Origin: Panacagrimonas sp965216845
GTDB lineage: Bacteria > Pseudomonadota > Gammaproteobacteria > Nevskiales > Nevskiaceae
Length of the DNA stretch: 64,000 bases
NCBI GenBank assembly: GCA_965216845.1
Contig: OZ244200.1
Span: 1,674,001-1,738,000 of the forward strand
Direction of reading: 5' to 3'
Shown: positions 16,804 through 26,112 of the stretch, piece after piece
Numbering within the stretch: position 1 is the stretch's first letter
Layout of the letters: each line of letters begins with the position of its first letter
The notes under the pieces: generated by a model
What the model saw: only the letters and a program-made list of their open reading frames with translations
What the model was told of the DNA's origin: nothing
Database searches by the model: none
Translations under genes and position numbers: made by a program

Positions 16804-17292
16804 TCAAGAAGCCGGCGGGTCAAGCCATTCGGCGGCCAGGCGATCGATGCCTTCCTCATCCGACCGACTCAAGCCGATGAACCGCCGAGCCGGCAGGCCC
16901 GGATGCTTGGCGTACTTGCGCCAGCCGATGCCGGGGATCTTGAGCGCCTTCCCCTTGGGCTTGATGACGTAGGGGGCGGTGCCTTCCTGATGCCAACGCG
17001 CCTGCTTGGCGCTGGCGATGATTTCCACGAATGCGGCGCCGCTGGTGGGGGCGATCTGGTCCCGCGTCGTCCCGGTCTTCCGAAGCGGGGTACGGCCGCT
17101 ACTGTCCGCCAGCGGTTTCCACGGCGTGTCATCTGGTGCCAAGCCGGTGGTGAAACGCTCTTGCGTACTTTCCGTGAGCAGCTCGCCGATGTCGGCCGTC
17201 AGGCCCGACATGTCGCTGGAGCGCTGCGTGAGTTCGCCGAACCAGCGCTGGGCCTTGTCGTCGTCCACCTGAATAACGATGCGGTCAGTCAT
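16804..17292 (-). CDS. Mu gpG-like phage virion morphogenesis protein
   Basis: 162 residues with an intact frame, beginning MTDRIVIQVDDDKAQRWFGEL and continuing with FTTGLAPDDTPWKPLADSSG, LRKTGTTRDQI, and KYAKHPGLPARRFIGLS. This is the pattern of the phage virion morphogenesis (Mu gpG / tail completion) family: 'W.PL' early and 'PARxFxGLS' near the end. It stands just downstream of a MuF-type C-terminal remnant on the same strand, the normal Mu order F then G. No other virion genes follow; the transposase remnant comes next, so it is a relic of a larger prophage and probably not expressed usefully. Confidence 0.8.
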   Translation of the reverse strand: MTDRIVIQVDDDKAQRWFGELTQRSSDMSGLTADIGELLTESTQERFTTGLAPDDTPWKPLADSSGRTPLRKTGTTRDQIAPTSGAAFVEIIASAKQARWHQEGTAPYVIKPKGKALKIPGIGWRKYAKHPGLPARRFIGLSRSDEEGIDRLAAEWLDPPAS

Positions 17293-17388
17293 GGTAGAGT
17301 GTTCTTGCTTTCGCCGGTTCGTGGTAGGGGTTGCGGCCCTTGTTCAGGCGGGGGTGCCCTCGGAGCCGCAGATCCGGGAGGTCCCAGT

Positions 17389-17562
17389 TCAGCGCCCATA
17401 GAGCAACTCGCCATAGCGCTGACGATTCAGGTAACTGGCCTTGGTGGGGATCATGGTCCAGCTCACCAGCTGACCCTTGATGGCCTCCACCACGACCAAC
17501 ACACCAGGGCGCTTTGGAATGTCGAACGCTCGGATGTATCGGGTTCGCAGCACATGTGCCCG
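17389..17562 (-). pseudogene. C-terminal remnant of a MuF-type phage protein (possible PBECR-like toxin tail)
   Basis: The minus-strand frame ending at 17389 reads RYIRAFDIPKRPGVLVVVEAIKGQ and then LVSWTMIPTKASYLNRQRYGELLYGR before its stop. Upstream it runs straight into the tRNA-Pro gene with no phage-like residues, so the N-terminal part has been lost. The segment resembles nuclease-like tails (phage-barnase-EndoU-RelE, PBECR group) found at the end of MuF head proteins. That family call rests on memory of the WxMIP...SYLNRQRxG pattern and is an inference. Position directly before gpG supports MuF origin. Confidence 0.5.
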
Positions 17563-17580
17563 GAATGGACCGCCGCGAAG

Positions 17581-17657
17581 TGGTCGGGGTAGAGGGATTT
17601 GAACCCCCGACATCCTGCTCCCAAAGCAGGCGCGCTACCAGACTGCGCTATACCCCG
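17581..17657 (-). tRNA. tRNA-Pro (anticodon TGG)
   Basis: The reverse strand folds as a complete tRNA: acceptor CGGGGTA paired with TACCCCG, anticodon arm CCTGCTTTGGGAGCAGG with anticodon TGG, T arm GGGGGTTCAAATCCC, discriminator A and encoded CCA (17583-17581). The phage remnant abuts its 3' end, consistent with tRNA genes being preferred integration sites. Confidence 0.97.
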
Positions 17658-17726
17658 ATTTTCGACCCGGCGCAGGATTGCGCAAAGGGTCGCGAATTAT
17701 CCCGGCCGCTTGCTTCCGGGTCAACA

Positions 17727-17758
17727 AAAAAGCCCCGCCAACATGGCGGGGCTTTGCA
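17727..17758 (-). terminator. Rho-independent terminator after the OmpA-family gene
   Basis: AAAGCCCCGCC / GGCGGGGCTTT forms an 11-bp stem with a 5-nt loop. On the minus strand it is followed by a T run. It stands about 20 bp after the stop of the OmpA-family gene. Confidence 0.9.
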
Positions 17759-17779
17759 AAAGCTTCAGCGTCAGCGCGC

Positions 17780-19042
17780 TTATTCGCTGATTTCCACTTC
17801 GCTTTCTTCTTCGGCGATGGCTTCACTGAGGGCGGCTTCAGCCTCAGCATCGGTATCGACGGCATCATCGGCGCGATGCCCATCGTCACCGTTGACAACC
17901 TGCAGTTCGACGCGACGATTCAGTGCACGACCTTCCTCGGTTTCATTGTCCGCCACCGGCTGTGACTCGCCGTAGCCCATCGGTTTCATGCGGTCGGCTT
18001 CGACGCCACGACCGATCAGATACTGGATGACGGACTCAGCGCGACGTTCGGACAGCTTCTGGTTGTATTCGTCGGTGCCCAGGGCGTCCGTATGACCTTC
18101 CACCTCAACTGCAACGCTGGGAACGGCCAGCATGGCATCACCCACGCCGTCCAGAATCACCTGCGCGTTCGGCGTCAGTGTGGATTGATCAAAGTTGAAG
18201 TTCACACCGCGCAGAACCACGGTGTCACCGGCAGCGCAACCGTCCAGGGTGACGGGTTGACCCGGTTCCGGGGTTTCACATCCCGGCGGATCGGGTTCGA
18301 TCGGGCAGCCGACTTCGTCCACCGGCGTGCCGGCGGGCGTGCCCGGGCACTGATCCAGGTCATCGGTCACGCCATCACCGTCCGTATCCGCCGGCGGCTC
18401 TGGAGCAACCACCACCACGGGCTCGGGCTCCGGCGGTGGCGCCGGCTGGGCGCCAATCGGAATCAGCAGACCCAGATTCACCACCGCGTCGCCGAAGCGT
18501 TCTTCAAGCGCGCCGCCCAGATCCGGTTCATCGTGATGGTCAACCCGATAGCGTGCTTCGGCGCGGACCGACATGCCGCTGGCCAGAAGATCGAACGGAC
18601 CGAACAGCACGCCAAGGCCGACATCGGTAATCAGCGTTTCGTAGTCGGTGTCGCCAGTCGACGGGTGCGCGTTGACGTTGCCGCCGGCAACACCCAGGAT
18701 GCCGAAAATGTTCGGCGTGGCGAAGATCAGTGCGTTGGCCCCGTAGCCGATGATTTCCGCGAACTCATCGTTCTCAAGGTTGATCTCCGAATCGAACTCG
18801 GTATAGAAACCGGTCAGCTCCAGCATCAAGGTGGAGTTGATCTGTTTACCGATCGACAAGGCGCCGCCGAAGCTGTCGTCCAGCAGGCGATCACTGTCTG
18901 CCCAAGTGTGCGATCCCATCGGCGAAATGTAGAACCGGTTGGCGACCGCACCTGCGGCGCCGGGTTCCAGATGGTCGTTCGCCACCAAGGGTGTAGACAG
19001 CAGGCTCGCTGTCAGCAAACCCAACCACGCAAACTGCTTCAT
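17780..19042 (-). CDS. OmpA-family outer-membrane protein
   Basis: Outer-membrane porin-like protein anchored to peptidoglycan. Residues 1 to about 22 are a signal peptide (MKQFAWLGLLTASLLSTPLVA). An OmpA-like eight-strand barrel follows to about residue 200. Next come a Pro/Glu linker, a thrombospondin type 3-like calcium repeat DTDGDGVTDDLDQCPGTPAG, and a C-terminal OmpA domain with VEVEGHTDALGTDEYNQKLSERRAESV and ALNRRVEL, the diaminopimelate-binding signature. After the domain there is an unusual tail of some 30 mostly acidic residues ending EEESEVEISE. 420 residues. Monocistronic, with a terminator downstream. Confidence 0.93.
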   Translation of the reverse strand: MKQFAWLGLLTASLLSTPLVANDHLEPGAAGAVANRFYISPMGSHTWADSDRLLDDSFGGALSIGKQINSTLMLELTGFYTEFDSEINLENDEFAEIIGYGANALIFATPNIFGILGVAGGNVNAHPSTGDTDYETLITDVGLGVLFGPFDLLASGMSVRAEARYRVDHHDEPDLGGALEERFGDAVVNLGLLIPIGAQPAPPPEPEPVVVVAPEPPADTDGDGVTDDLDQCPGTPAGTPVDEVGCPIEPDPPGCETPEPGQPVTLDGCAAGDTVVLRGVNFNFDQSTLTPNAQVILDGVGDAMLAVPSVAVEVEGHTDALGTDEYNQKLSERRAESVIQYLIGRGVEADRMKPMGYGESQPVADNETEEGRALNRRVELQVVNGDDGHRADDAVDTDAEAEAALSEAIAEEESEVEISE

Positions 19043-19256
19043 ATGTACTGCTCCCCGTGCTCAATTATTTGGAAGTCATTCCCATCGGATGCCCGGCCAG
19101 GATGATTGGCGGGTGAGAACCGGCTCTTTGTAGCACGCAAGGCGTGACATTCTCAAGCATCTCGGGCATTTGTCTTTGGTTTCGATGAGCCGGCGCAAGA
19201 CCGATATACTGTGCGGCTTTGGGCGTCTCGGCGCCTCAGTTTTGACGCAATCGAAC

Positions 19257-20352
19257 ATGGAACCGCAACAGATCAAGAGTGAGATCACAGCCCTGCAGGC
19301 GCGCTTTGACGCCCTGCGGGGCTATCTTTGACTACGACGTCAAGCGCGACCGTTTGGCCGAGGTGGTGGCGGAGCTGGAAACCGGCGAGGTATGGAATGA
19401 CCCGGAACGGGCGCAGGCGCTGGGTCAGGAACGGGCGCGATTGGCCGGCGTGATCGAGTCCATTGATCGCGCTGACCGTACGTTGGCTGATGCCGAAGAG
19501 TTGTATGAGATGGCGCAGGCCGAGGGTGACGAGGACGCGGTTGCTGCGGTGGTTCACGATGTCCAGGACATCGCCACGCTTGCGGACAAGATGGAATTCC
19601 GCCGCATGTTCAGCGGCGAGCTGGATGAAAACAACGCCTATCTGGACGTTCAGTCCGGTTCCGGCGGCACCGAGGCGCAGGACTGGGCGGAAATGCTGTT
19701 GCGCATGTACAGCCGCTGGGCCGATGCCAAGGGGTTTCAGGTGGAACTGATGGAGCGCTCGGAGGGCGAGGTCGCCGGCATCAAGTCCGCCACCTTGTTC
19801 ATCCAGGGTGAGTACGCCTATGGATGGCTGCGCACTGAAACCGGGGTGCATCGCCTGGTGCGCAAGTCGCCGTTTGACTCGGGCAATCGTCGCCACACTT
19901 CTTTCGCCGGCGTGTTTGTTTCGCCGGAAGTGGATAAAGAGATTGAAATCGAGATCAATCCGGCCGATCTGCGGGTGGACACCTATCGTTCCTCCGGCGC
20001 CGGTGGCCAGCACGTCAACAAGACCGATTCGGCGGTGCGCATCACCCATGAACCCACCGGCGTGGTGGCGGCCTGTCAGAGCGAGCGCAGTCAGCACGCC
20101 AATCGCGACCGGGCCATGAAAATGCTCAAGGCGCGCTTGTACGAGCGCGAGTTGCAGAAGCGCAACGAGGAAAAACAGGCACTGGAAGACTCCAAGGCGG
20201 ATATCGAATGGGGCAGCCAGATTCGCTCTTACGTGCTGGATCAGTCACGCATCAAGGATTTGCGCACCGGGGTGGAAATGGGGGATACGCAGAAGGTGCT
20301 CGACGGGCATCTGGACCCCTATATCCAAGCCAGCCTCAAACAAGGGCTCTAA
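19257..20352 (+). CDS. prfB: Peptide chain release factor 2 (programmed +1 frameshift)
   Basis: RF2 releases peptides at UGA and UAA. Translation begins at ATG 19257, runs 24 codons to CTT, and meets an in-frame TGA at 19329-19331. A +1 shift continues with GAC at 19330, so the coding sequence joins 19257-19328 with 19330-20352 (364 residues). The second part holds the anticodon-mimic SPF (KSPFDSGN) and the catalytic GGQ (SGAGGQHVNKTDSAVR). The frameshift autoregulates RF2: low RF2 makes ribosomes pause at the TGA and shift. lysS follows 27 bp downstream, the common prfB-lysS arrangement. Confidence 0.97.
19314..19332 (+). promoter_or_regulatory. RF2 programmed frameshift site
   Basis: GCGGGGCTATCTTTGAC contains the slippery CTT followed by TGA C, with a Shine-Dalgarno-like GGGG three bases before CTT. 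It corresponds to the conserved AGGGGGTATCTTTGAC element of prfB genes, with a slightly weaker SD. Confidence 0.95.
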
Positions 20353-20379
20353 CGCCAGCCTCAACAAGGGTATTCACCA

Positions 20380-21876
20380 ATGAGCGATAGCTCTGAAGAC
20401 AACCACGTCATCGCGGCGCGGCGCGAAAAGCTGGCGGCCCTGCGCGCCGATGGCGAGGCGTATCCGAATGATTTTCGACGCGACGCTCTGGCCGAGCACG
20501 TCCATGGCAGTTACGGCCATCTGGACGCGGCGGCGCTGGAGGAAAAGGCCAGTCGCTACCGCATGGCGGGGCGTTTGATGTCCAAGCGCGTCATGGGCAA
20601 GGCCAGCTTTGCGCAGATTCAGGACAGCTCTGGCCGTATCCAGATTTTCTGCCAGAAAAACACACTGGGTGATGAGCGCTATCAGGCCTTCAGGCAGGCG
20701 GATGTTGGCGACATCGTCGGTGTTGAAGGGGTGGTGTTCAAAACCCGCGCCGGTGAGCTGTCGCTGAAGGTGGAAACCTTTGCGCTGCTGGTGAAAAGCC
20801 TGCGTCCGCTGCCGGAAAAATGGGCTGGATTGACGGATACCGAAACCCGTTACCGGCAGCGTTATCTGGATTTGATCGTCAACCCGGAGGTGAAGCAGGC
20901 GTTTGAAAAGCGCGGTGAAACGGTGCGCCTGATCCGCAATTTCCTGGACGCGCTGGGCTTTGTGGAAGTTGAAACGCCCATGTTGCAGCCGATCCCCGGC
21001 GGGGCCACCGCGCGCCCGTTCGTGACCCATCACAATGCCTTGGACCGGGATCTGTATCTGCGCATCGCACCCGAGCTTTATCTCAAGCGGTTGTTGGTGG
21101 GCGGATTCGAACGGGTTTACGAGATCAACCGCAATTTCCGTAACGAGGGCTTGTCCACGCGCCACAATCCGGAATTCACCATGCTGGAGTTTTATCAGGC
21201 CTACGCGGACTATCACCAGGCCATGGATCTGGTGGAAACCCTGGTGCGGGATGTGGCGCTGGCGGTGGGCGGCGCCGGCAAGCTGCGCTATCAGGAGCGC
21301 GACTACGACCTTTCCGAACCATTCACCCGCATGAGCATGAAACAGGCGGTGATGCGTTTCAATCCGGGCTTGAGCGAATCACAACTGGACTCGCGCGAAA
21401 CCCTGGCCGAGCACGCGCGCGGGCTTGGCGTCGATGTGAAGGATGCTTACGGTAGCGGCAAGATTCTGACGGAAATTTTTGAAAAAACCGTCGAGTCACG
21501 GCTGATGGACCCCACCTTCATCACCGCCTATCCCACCGAGGTTTCGCCGCTGGCGCGACGCAGCGCGGATGACCCGGAAGTCACTGACCGCTTCGAGTTT
21601 TTCATCGGCGGCCGCGAAGTGGCCAACGGATTTTCGGAGTTGAACGATGCCGAAGATCAGGCCGCCCGTTTTCGTGCGCAGGTCGAGGCCAAGGACGCCG
21701 GAGACGAGGAAGCCATGGTGTTCGACGCCGACTATATCCGCGCACTGGAATTCGGCATGCCGCCAGCCGCCGGCGTGGGGGTGGGGATCGACCGGCTGGT
21801 GATGTTTCTGACCGACAGCGCCAGCATCCGCGATGTATTGCTGTTTCCGCAGATGAAACCGCAAGCGCAAGGCTGA
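20380..21876 (+). CDS. lysS: Lysyl-tRNA synthetase, class II
   Basis: Charges tRNA-Lys. An N-terminal OB fold (RYRMAGRLMSKRVMGKASFAQIQDSSGRIQIF) precedes the class II core with motif 1 (FLDALGFVEVETPMLQPIPGGATARPF), motif 2 (FERVYEINRNFRNEGLSTRHNPEFTMLEFYQAY) and motif 3 (GVGVGIDRLVMFLTD). 498 residues, typical for LysRS. Lies just behind prfB, probably in one operon, and is convergent with csiV 30 bp downstream. Confidence 0.98.
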   Translation: MSDSSEDNHVIAARREKLAALRADGEAYPNDFRRDALAEHVHGSYGHLDAAALEEKASRYRMAGRLMSKRVMGKASFAQIQDSSGRIQIFCQKNTLGDERYQAFRQADVGDIVGVEGVVFKTRAGELSLKVETFALLVKSLRPLPEKWAGLTDTETRYRQRYLDLIVNPEVKQAFEKRGETVRLIRNFLDALGFVEVETPMLQPIPGGATARPFVTHHNALDRDLYLRIAPELYLKRLLVGGFERVYEINRNFRNEGLSTRHNPEFTMLEFYQAYADYHQAMDLVETLVRDVALAVGGAGKLRYQERDYDLSEPFTRMSMKQAVMRFNPGLSESQLDSRETLAEHARGLGVDVKDAYGSGKILTEIFEKTVESRLMDPTFITAYPTEVSPLARRSADDPEVTDRFEFFIGGREVANGFSELNDAEDQAARFRAQVEAKDAGDEEAMVFDADYIRALEFGMPPAAGVGVGIDRLVMFLTDSASIRDVLLFPQMKPQAQG

Positions 21877-21906
21877 TGGCGGAAAACATCGTTCTGGGTG
21901 CGCTGC

Positions 21907-22509
21907 TTACGGCGTGTTGCTTCCAGCCCGATTGACTCTGACCAGCAAGCCCAGCTTCGGGCTGTCCAGGTGATGCAGCTCATCCCGGCGTAGTCTGCGT
22001 CGCTCGTTCAGACGCCAGCTTCGAACACCGCCGGCGTCTGCCAGGGTGTAGGTCAGGTCCGCCTCCAGGTGCAGATAACGGCTTTTCGCCAACCCGACGC
22101 GACCGTCGATTTCATAAACTTCCTGGGTGCTGAATTCGCCGGTGTTCACCACAAAGCTTTCCCCGGACTTGATGCGCAAGGACGGTCCGTTTTTCTCCGG
22201 CGGTTGTTTTTGAATCCAGGCCAGCTTGATCAGCGGTCGGAATTGCGCGCTGGCGCGCAGGCTGGCCCATTCCGGGTTCAGGCCAAACTGTTCCTGCGGC
22301 AGGATCTTGATGCCGGCGGCCTGCAGGCCCTGGTTGTCGGTCAACTCGATGGTGGAGTTCGGCAACCCGCTGCTGAATTGGGTTCCGCTCTCGTCGGGCG
22401 GTCCCAGAAAGCGAAAGACCAGGACATCCACCCGATAGCTGTCCGCGGCAAATGCCGCCGGTGCAAGGTTCAGGCAACACAGTAGCGCCACGGCGATAAG
22501 CTTGTTCAT
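21907..22509 (-). CDS. CsiV-family periplasmic protein
   Basis: 200 residues with a signal peptide (MNKLIAVALLCCLNLAPAAFA). The mature part begins YRVDVLVFRFLGP and ends with a LxLEADLTYTL...WRLNERRRLRRDELHHLDSPKLGLLV segment, the layout of the CsiV family, known in Vibrio as a peptidoglycan-binding factor needed for cell shape under cell-wall stress. Its ATG overlaps the mfd stop in ATGA, so it is coupled to mfd. The family call rests on the motif pattern and this neighbour; function in this organism is inferred. Confidence 0.7.
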   Translation of the reverse strand: MNKLIAVALLCCLNLAPAAFAADSYRVDVLVFRFLGPPDESGTQFSSGLPNSTIELTDNQGLQAAGIKILPQEQFGLNPEWASLRASAQFRPLIKLAWIQKQPPEKNGPSLRIKSGESFVVNTGEFSTQEVYEIDGRVGLAKSRYLHLEADLTYTLADAGGVRSWRLNERRRLRRDELHHLDSPKLGLLVRVNRAGSNTP

Positions 22510-25500
22510 GCGGCCAGTTTAACCAGCAGGGCCTTGAGCCGGGGCGCGCGTTGGTCGGCCTGATCCAGATTGCCAGCGGCGATATGCAGACGCTTCTGAC
22601 CCTCCAGTTTGTACACTTTGGGTTGTGACTGAATCAGCTTGATCAGCGCTGCCGGATTGATCTTGGGGGCGTCGCCGAACTCCAGCGACGCGGACTGATC
22701 GCTGGCACGAATTTTCCGGATACCCATGGCTTCGGCGCTCATGCGCAGTCGGCTGAGTTCCACCAGGCGCTCGGCCTGCACCGGCAGCAGGCCGAATCGG
22801 TCCACCATCTCCACACGCAATTCGTCAATGGTTTCCTCGTCGGTGGCTTCGGCCAGACGTTTGTAGAACACCAGACGGGTTTGAACATCCGGGACATAAT
22901 CGTCCGGAATCAGTGCCGAGACGCCCAGGTCGATTTCACAGGCCGACGCGCCCAGCGGTGCGTCGTCGAGCTTGCCCGACTGGATGGCCTTGACCGCCCG
23001 CGCCAGCATGTCCGAATACATGGTGAAACCGATTTCCTCGATCTGACCGGATTGACCTTCGCCCAGCAATTCGCCGGCGCCGCGAATTTCCAGATCGTGT
23101 GTGGCCAGCGCGAAGCCCGAGCCCAGATCGCCCAGTGCCTCGATTGCCTCCAGACGTTTTTGCGCATCGGTGCTCAGCGCGCGCCGACTGGGGACCAGCA
23201 GATAGGCATAGGCGCGATGATGTGAGCGGCCCACGCGACCGCGCAGCTGATGCAGCTGAGCAAGACCCAGGCGGTCGGCGCGGTCCATCAGGATGGTATT
23301 GGCGCTGGGCACGTCAATTCCGGATTCGATGATGGTGGTACACACCAGGATATTGAAGCGCTGGTGATAGAAATCCAGCATCACCTGTTCCAGCTCGCGC
23401 TCGCGCATCTGGCCGTGTGCAAAACGCACCTTGGCCTCGGGCACCAGCGCCTGGATATCGGCGCTGAATTTTTCGATGCTGGCGACATCGTTGTGCAGAA
23501 AATAAACCTGTCCGCCGCGCCGCAATTCGCGTTGGCAAGCCTCGTAAACCAGGCCCTGCTCCCATTCGGCGACAAAGGTGCGAATCGCCAGCCGCGAGGC
23601 CGGCGGTGTGGCGATGATGGACAGATCGCGCAAGCCAGCCAGACTCATGTTGAGCGTTCGCGGGATCGGCGTGGCGGTCAGGGTGAGCAGGTCCACTTCC
23701 GCCCGCAGGTTTTTCATGCGCTCCTTGTGACGCACGCCAAAGCGGTGTTCCTCGTCAATCACCACCAGGCCCAGGTCCTTGAACCGCACATCCTCCTGCA
23801 ACAGACGGTGGGTGCCGATGACGATGTCAACGGCGCCGGATTCAAGCTGGGTCAGCAGCTCCTTTTGTTCCTTGGCGCTGCGCATGCGCGACAGCGCCGC
23901 CACGCGCAACGCGGTGCCGGCAAAGCGATCCTGGAAATTCTTCTCGTGCTGTTGGGCGAGCAGGGTGGTGGGCGCCAGCAGGCAGACCTGTCGGCCGGCA
24001 CGCGCCACGGCGAAGCTGGCGCGTAGCGCGACCTCGGTTTTGCCAAAACCCACATCGCCACACACCACCCGATCCATCGGCTGTGATTGGCCAAGGTCCG
24101 ACAGCACCGCATCGATGGCGTTTTGCTGGTCGGGCGTGGTGTCGAAGGGAAAGCCTTCGCAAAACGTCTGGTAATCCTGTTCCGCGACCTCAATCTCATT
24201 GCCGGGCTTGGCCGCACGCCGAGCCTGAATCTGCAACAGCTCCGCCGCCACGTCATTGGCTTTTTCACGCGCTTTGGCGCGCGCCTTGTTCCAGCGCTCC
24301 GAACCCAGTTGATGCAGCGGCGCGCCCTCGTCTTCGGCGCCGGTGTAACGATGAATCAGAGACAGCGAGGCCACCGGAACATAGAGTTTGTCCCGTTCCG
24401 GTGTGTCGTCAGAAAAACTTTTCTGCTGCACGCCGCGCTTTTTGCGCTTGGCGTATTCCAGCACCAGAAACTCGGTTTCAATACCACCGGCGTCCATGCG
24501 CACCAGGCCTTGATAGCGGCCTACGCCGTGTTGCACGTGCACCACCGGCGAGCCGATTTCCAGGGCGGACAGATCGCGCAGGATGGTGTCGGGGTCGCGC
24601 GTGCGATTGCGTTTACGGCTGCTGGCCGGCGCGCGCGCGCCAAAAATCTGCGCTTCGCTCAGCAACCAGATGCCATCGTCGGCCATCCGCAGGCTGTCCT
24701 GTAGCGGGCCGATGCAGATGCTGTAGCGATTCTTGGCGCTGAGAAACGCCGTCCAGCTTTCATGGGTGCGCGGCTTGATGCCCAGCGGCTTGAGCCAGTT
24801 GATCAGCGCGTCCTGACGACCGGCGGATTCGGCAATCAACAGCACCCGTTCTTCGGCGGACTCCAGCGTTTCGCGCACATTGCTCAGCGCGCCGGTGGAT
24901 TCTTCCGGCGTGTCCACACGCAGATCCACGCTCGCCAGCGGCGCGCAATTCATCAGTGCCTGCTGTGGTTCCACGTACAGGTCCGCCGGTTGCATCAAGG
25001 GCCGTTCCAGATTTCCGCCGTAACGCTCGTATCGGTCCTGAATCTGGCGCCAGTCTTCGTCCATCACCGCAGACAAATCCGCCAGTGGAACCATCAGCGT
25101 TTGCGGCGGCAAGTAATCCACCAGGCGCGCGGTTTGATCGAAAAACAGCGGCAGCCAGGCTTCCACTCCGCCGGGCATGAAGCCCTTGCTGACTTCACTG
25201 TAGATGCGCGAACGCGCCGGATCACCCGGGAAATATTCGCGGTAACGGCGGCGGAAGGTTTCAATGCCCTCGGGGTCGGTAGGGAATTCGCGCGCCGGCA
25301 GCAGGCGGATGTCGGAAACCTTTTCGGTGGAGCGTTGGGTTTCCGGGTCGAACATCCGAATGGATTCGACTTCCTGATCGAACAGGTCGACGCGAAATGC
25401 TGCTTCGCAGCCCATCGGAAAGACGTCGATCAGCGCGCCGCGCACCGCGAACTCACCCTGGGTCTGCACCTCCGAAACACTGGCGTAACCGGCGGCACTG

Positions 25501-25988
25501 AGGCGGTTTCTGAAGTCTGTCAGGTTCAGCGTTTGTCCGCTTTGCAGCATGAACACGCGGCCATCCAGATAGCGCTGGGGTGGCAGGCGCAGCATCAGTG
25601 CCTCGGCGGTGATCAGCACAATGCCGCGCTTGAATTGCGGCAAATCATAGAGCGCCGACAGGCGATCCGACAGAATTTCCTGATGCGGCGAGAATTGATC
25701 GTAGGGCAGGGTCTCGGCGTCCGGAAAATGCACCACCGGTAGTGTCCCGTCGGCGAAAAAGTTCAGCGTCTGTTCCAGTCGCTGAGCCTGCAACTCGCCG
25801 CCGGCGACGGCCAGCACCGGCCCGGCGTGTTGTCTGGCGGTTTCAACAACCGCCAACGACGCTGCGGTTTCACTGAGCCGGCCCCAGTGCGCCACGCGCG
25901 ATGCGGGTTCAGGCAACACCGGGTGAAACGGTGAAATGGCGTTTTGGCGCTGGCTGGCAGCGCTGGCGATGGGGTCGCTGGCAGTCAT
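22506..25988 (-). CDS. mfd: Transcription-repair coupling factor Mfd
   Basis: Removes stalled RNA polymerase and recruits UvrA. 1160 residues. The UvrB-like N-terminal module is followed by the RNA-polymerase-interacting domain (about residues 480-560, VVHVQHGVGRYQGLVRMDAGGIETEFLVLEYA). The RecG-like translocase has Walker A GDVGFGKTEVALRASF, DEEH box VIDEEHRFGV and TATPIPRTLNMSL, and the TRG and C-terminal UvrA-binding domains complete it. The ATG at 25988 is preferred over a TTG one codon earlier. Downstream csiV overlaps by 4 bp. Confidence 0.98.
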   Translation of the reverse strand: MTASDPIASAASQRQNAISPFHPVLPEPASRVAHWGRLSETAASLAVVETARQHAGPVLAVAGGELQAQRLEQTLNFFADGTLPVVHFPDAETLPYDQFSPHQEILSDRLSALYDLPQFKRGIVLITAEALMLRLPPQRYLDGRVFMLQSGQTLNLTDFRNRLSAAGYASVSEVQTQGEFAVRGALIDVFPMGCEAAFRVDLFDQEVESIRMFDPETQRSTEKVSDIRLLPAREFPTDPEGIETFRRRYREYFPGDPARSRIYSEVSKGFMPGGVEAWLPLFFDQTARLVDYLPPQTLMVPLADLSAVMDEDWRQIQDRYERYGGNLERPLMQPADLYVEPQQALMNCAPLASVDLRVDTPEESTGALSNVRETLESAEERVLLIAESAGRQDALINWLKPLGIKPRTHESWTAFLSAKNRYSICIGPLQDSLRMADDGIWLLSEAQIFGARAPASSRKRNRTRDPDTILRDLSALEIGSPVVHVQHGVGRYQGLVRMDAGGIETEFLVLEYAKRKKRGVQQKSFSDDTPERDKLYVPVASLSLIHRYTGAEDEGAPLHQLGSERWNKARAKAREKANDVAAELLQIQARRAAKPGNEIEVAEQDYQTFCEGFPFDTTPDQQNAIDAVLSDLGQSQPMDRVVCGDVGFGKTEVALRASFAVARAGRQVCLLAPTTLLAQQHEKNFQDRFAGTALRVAALSRMRSAKEQKELLTQLESGAVDIVIGTHRLLQEDVRFKDLGLVVIDEEHRFGVRHKERMKNLRAEVDLLTLTATPIPRTLNMSLAGLRDLSIIATPPASRLAIRTFVAEWEQGLVYEACQRELRRGGQVYFLHNDVASIEKFSADIQALVPEAKVRFAHGQMRERELEQVMLDFYHQRFNILVCTTIIESGIDVPSANTILMDRADRLGLAQLHQLRGRVGRSHHRAYAYLLVPSRRALSTDAQKRLEAIEALGDLGSGFALATHDLEIRGAGELLGEGQSGQIEEIGFTMYSDMLARAVKAIQSGKLDDAPLGASACEIDLGVSALIPDDYVPDVQTRLVFYKRLAEATDEETIDELRVEMVDRFGLLPVQAERLVELSRLRMSAEAMGIRKIRASDQSASLEFGDAPKINPAALIKLIQSQPKVYKLEGQKRLHIAAGNLDQADQRAPRLKALLVKLAA

Positions 25989-26112
25989 CAAAAAGCGTTA
26001 CGGGACAGGTGCCGCCGGGTAACAGGGTGCGGCATCAGGGGGGCGGAATCAGGCGCGCGATTTTGACATAGCCGAGCGTCCGTTTCGCTGGTTCACGTTC
26101 ACGCCAGTGGCA

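Noticed and set aside
16687..17592. 301-residue plus-strand frame over the phage relic
   Set aside because: The minus strand encodes recognisable MuF/gpG sequence; the plus frame is Gly/Arg-rich without motifs.
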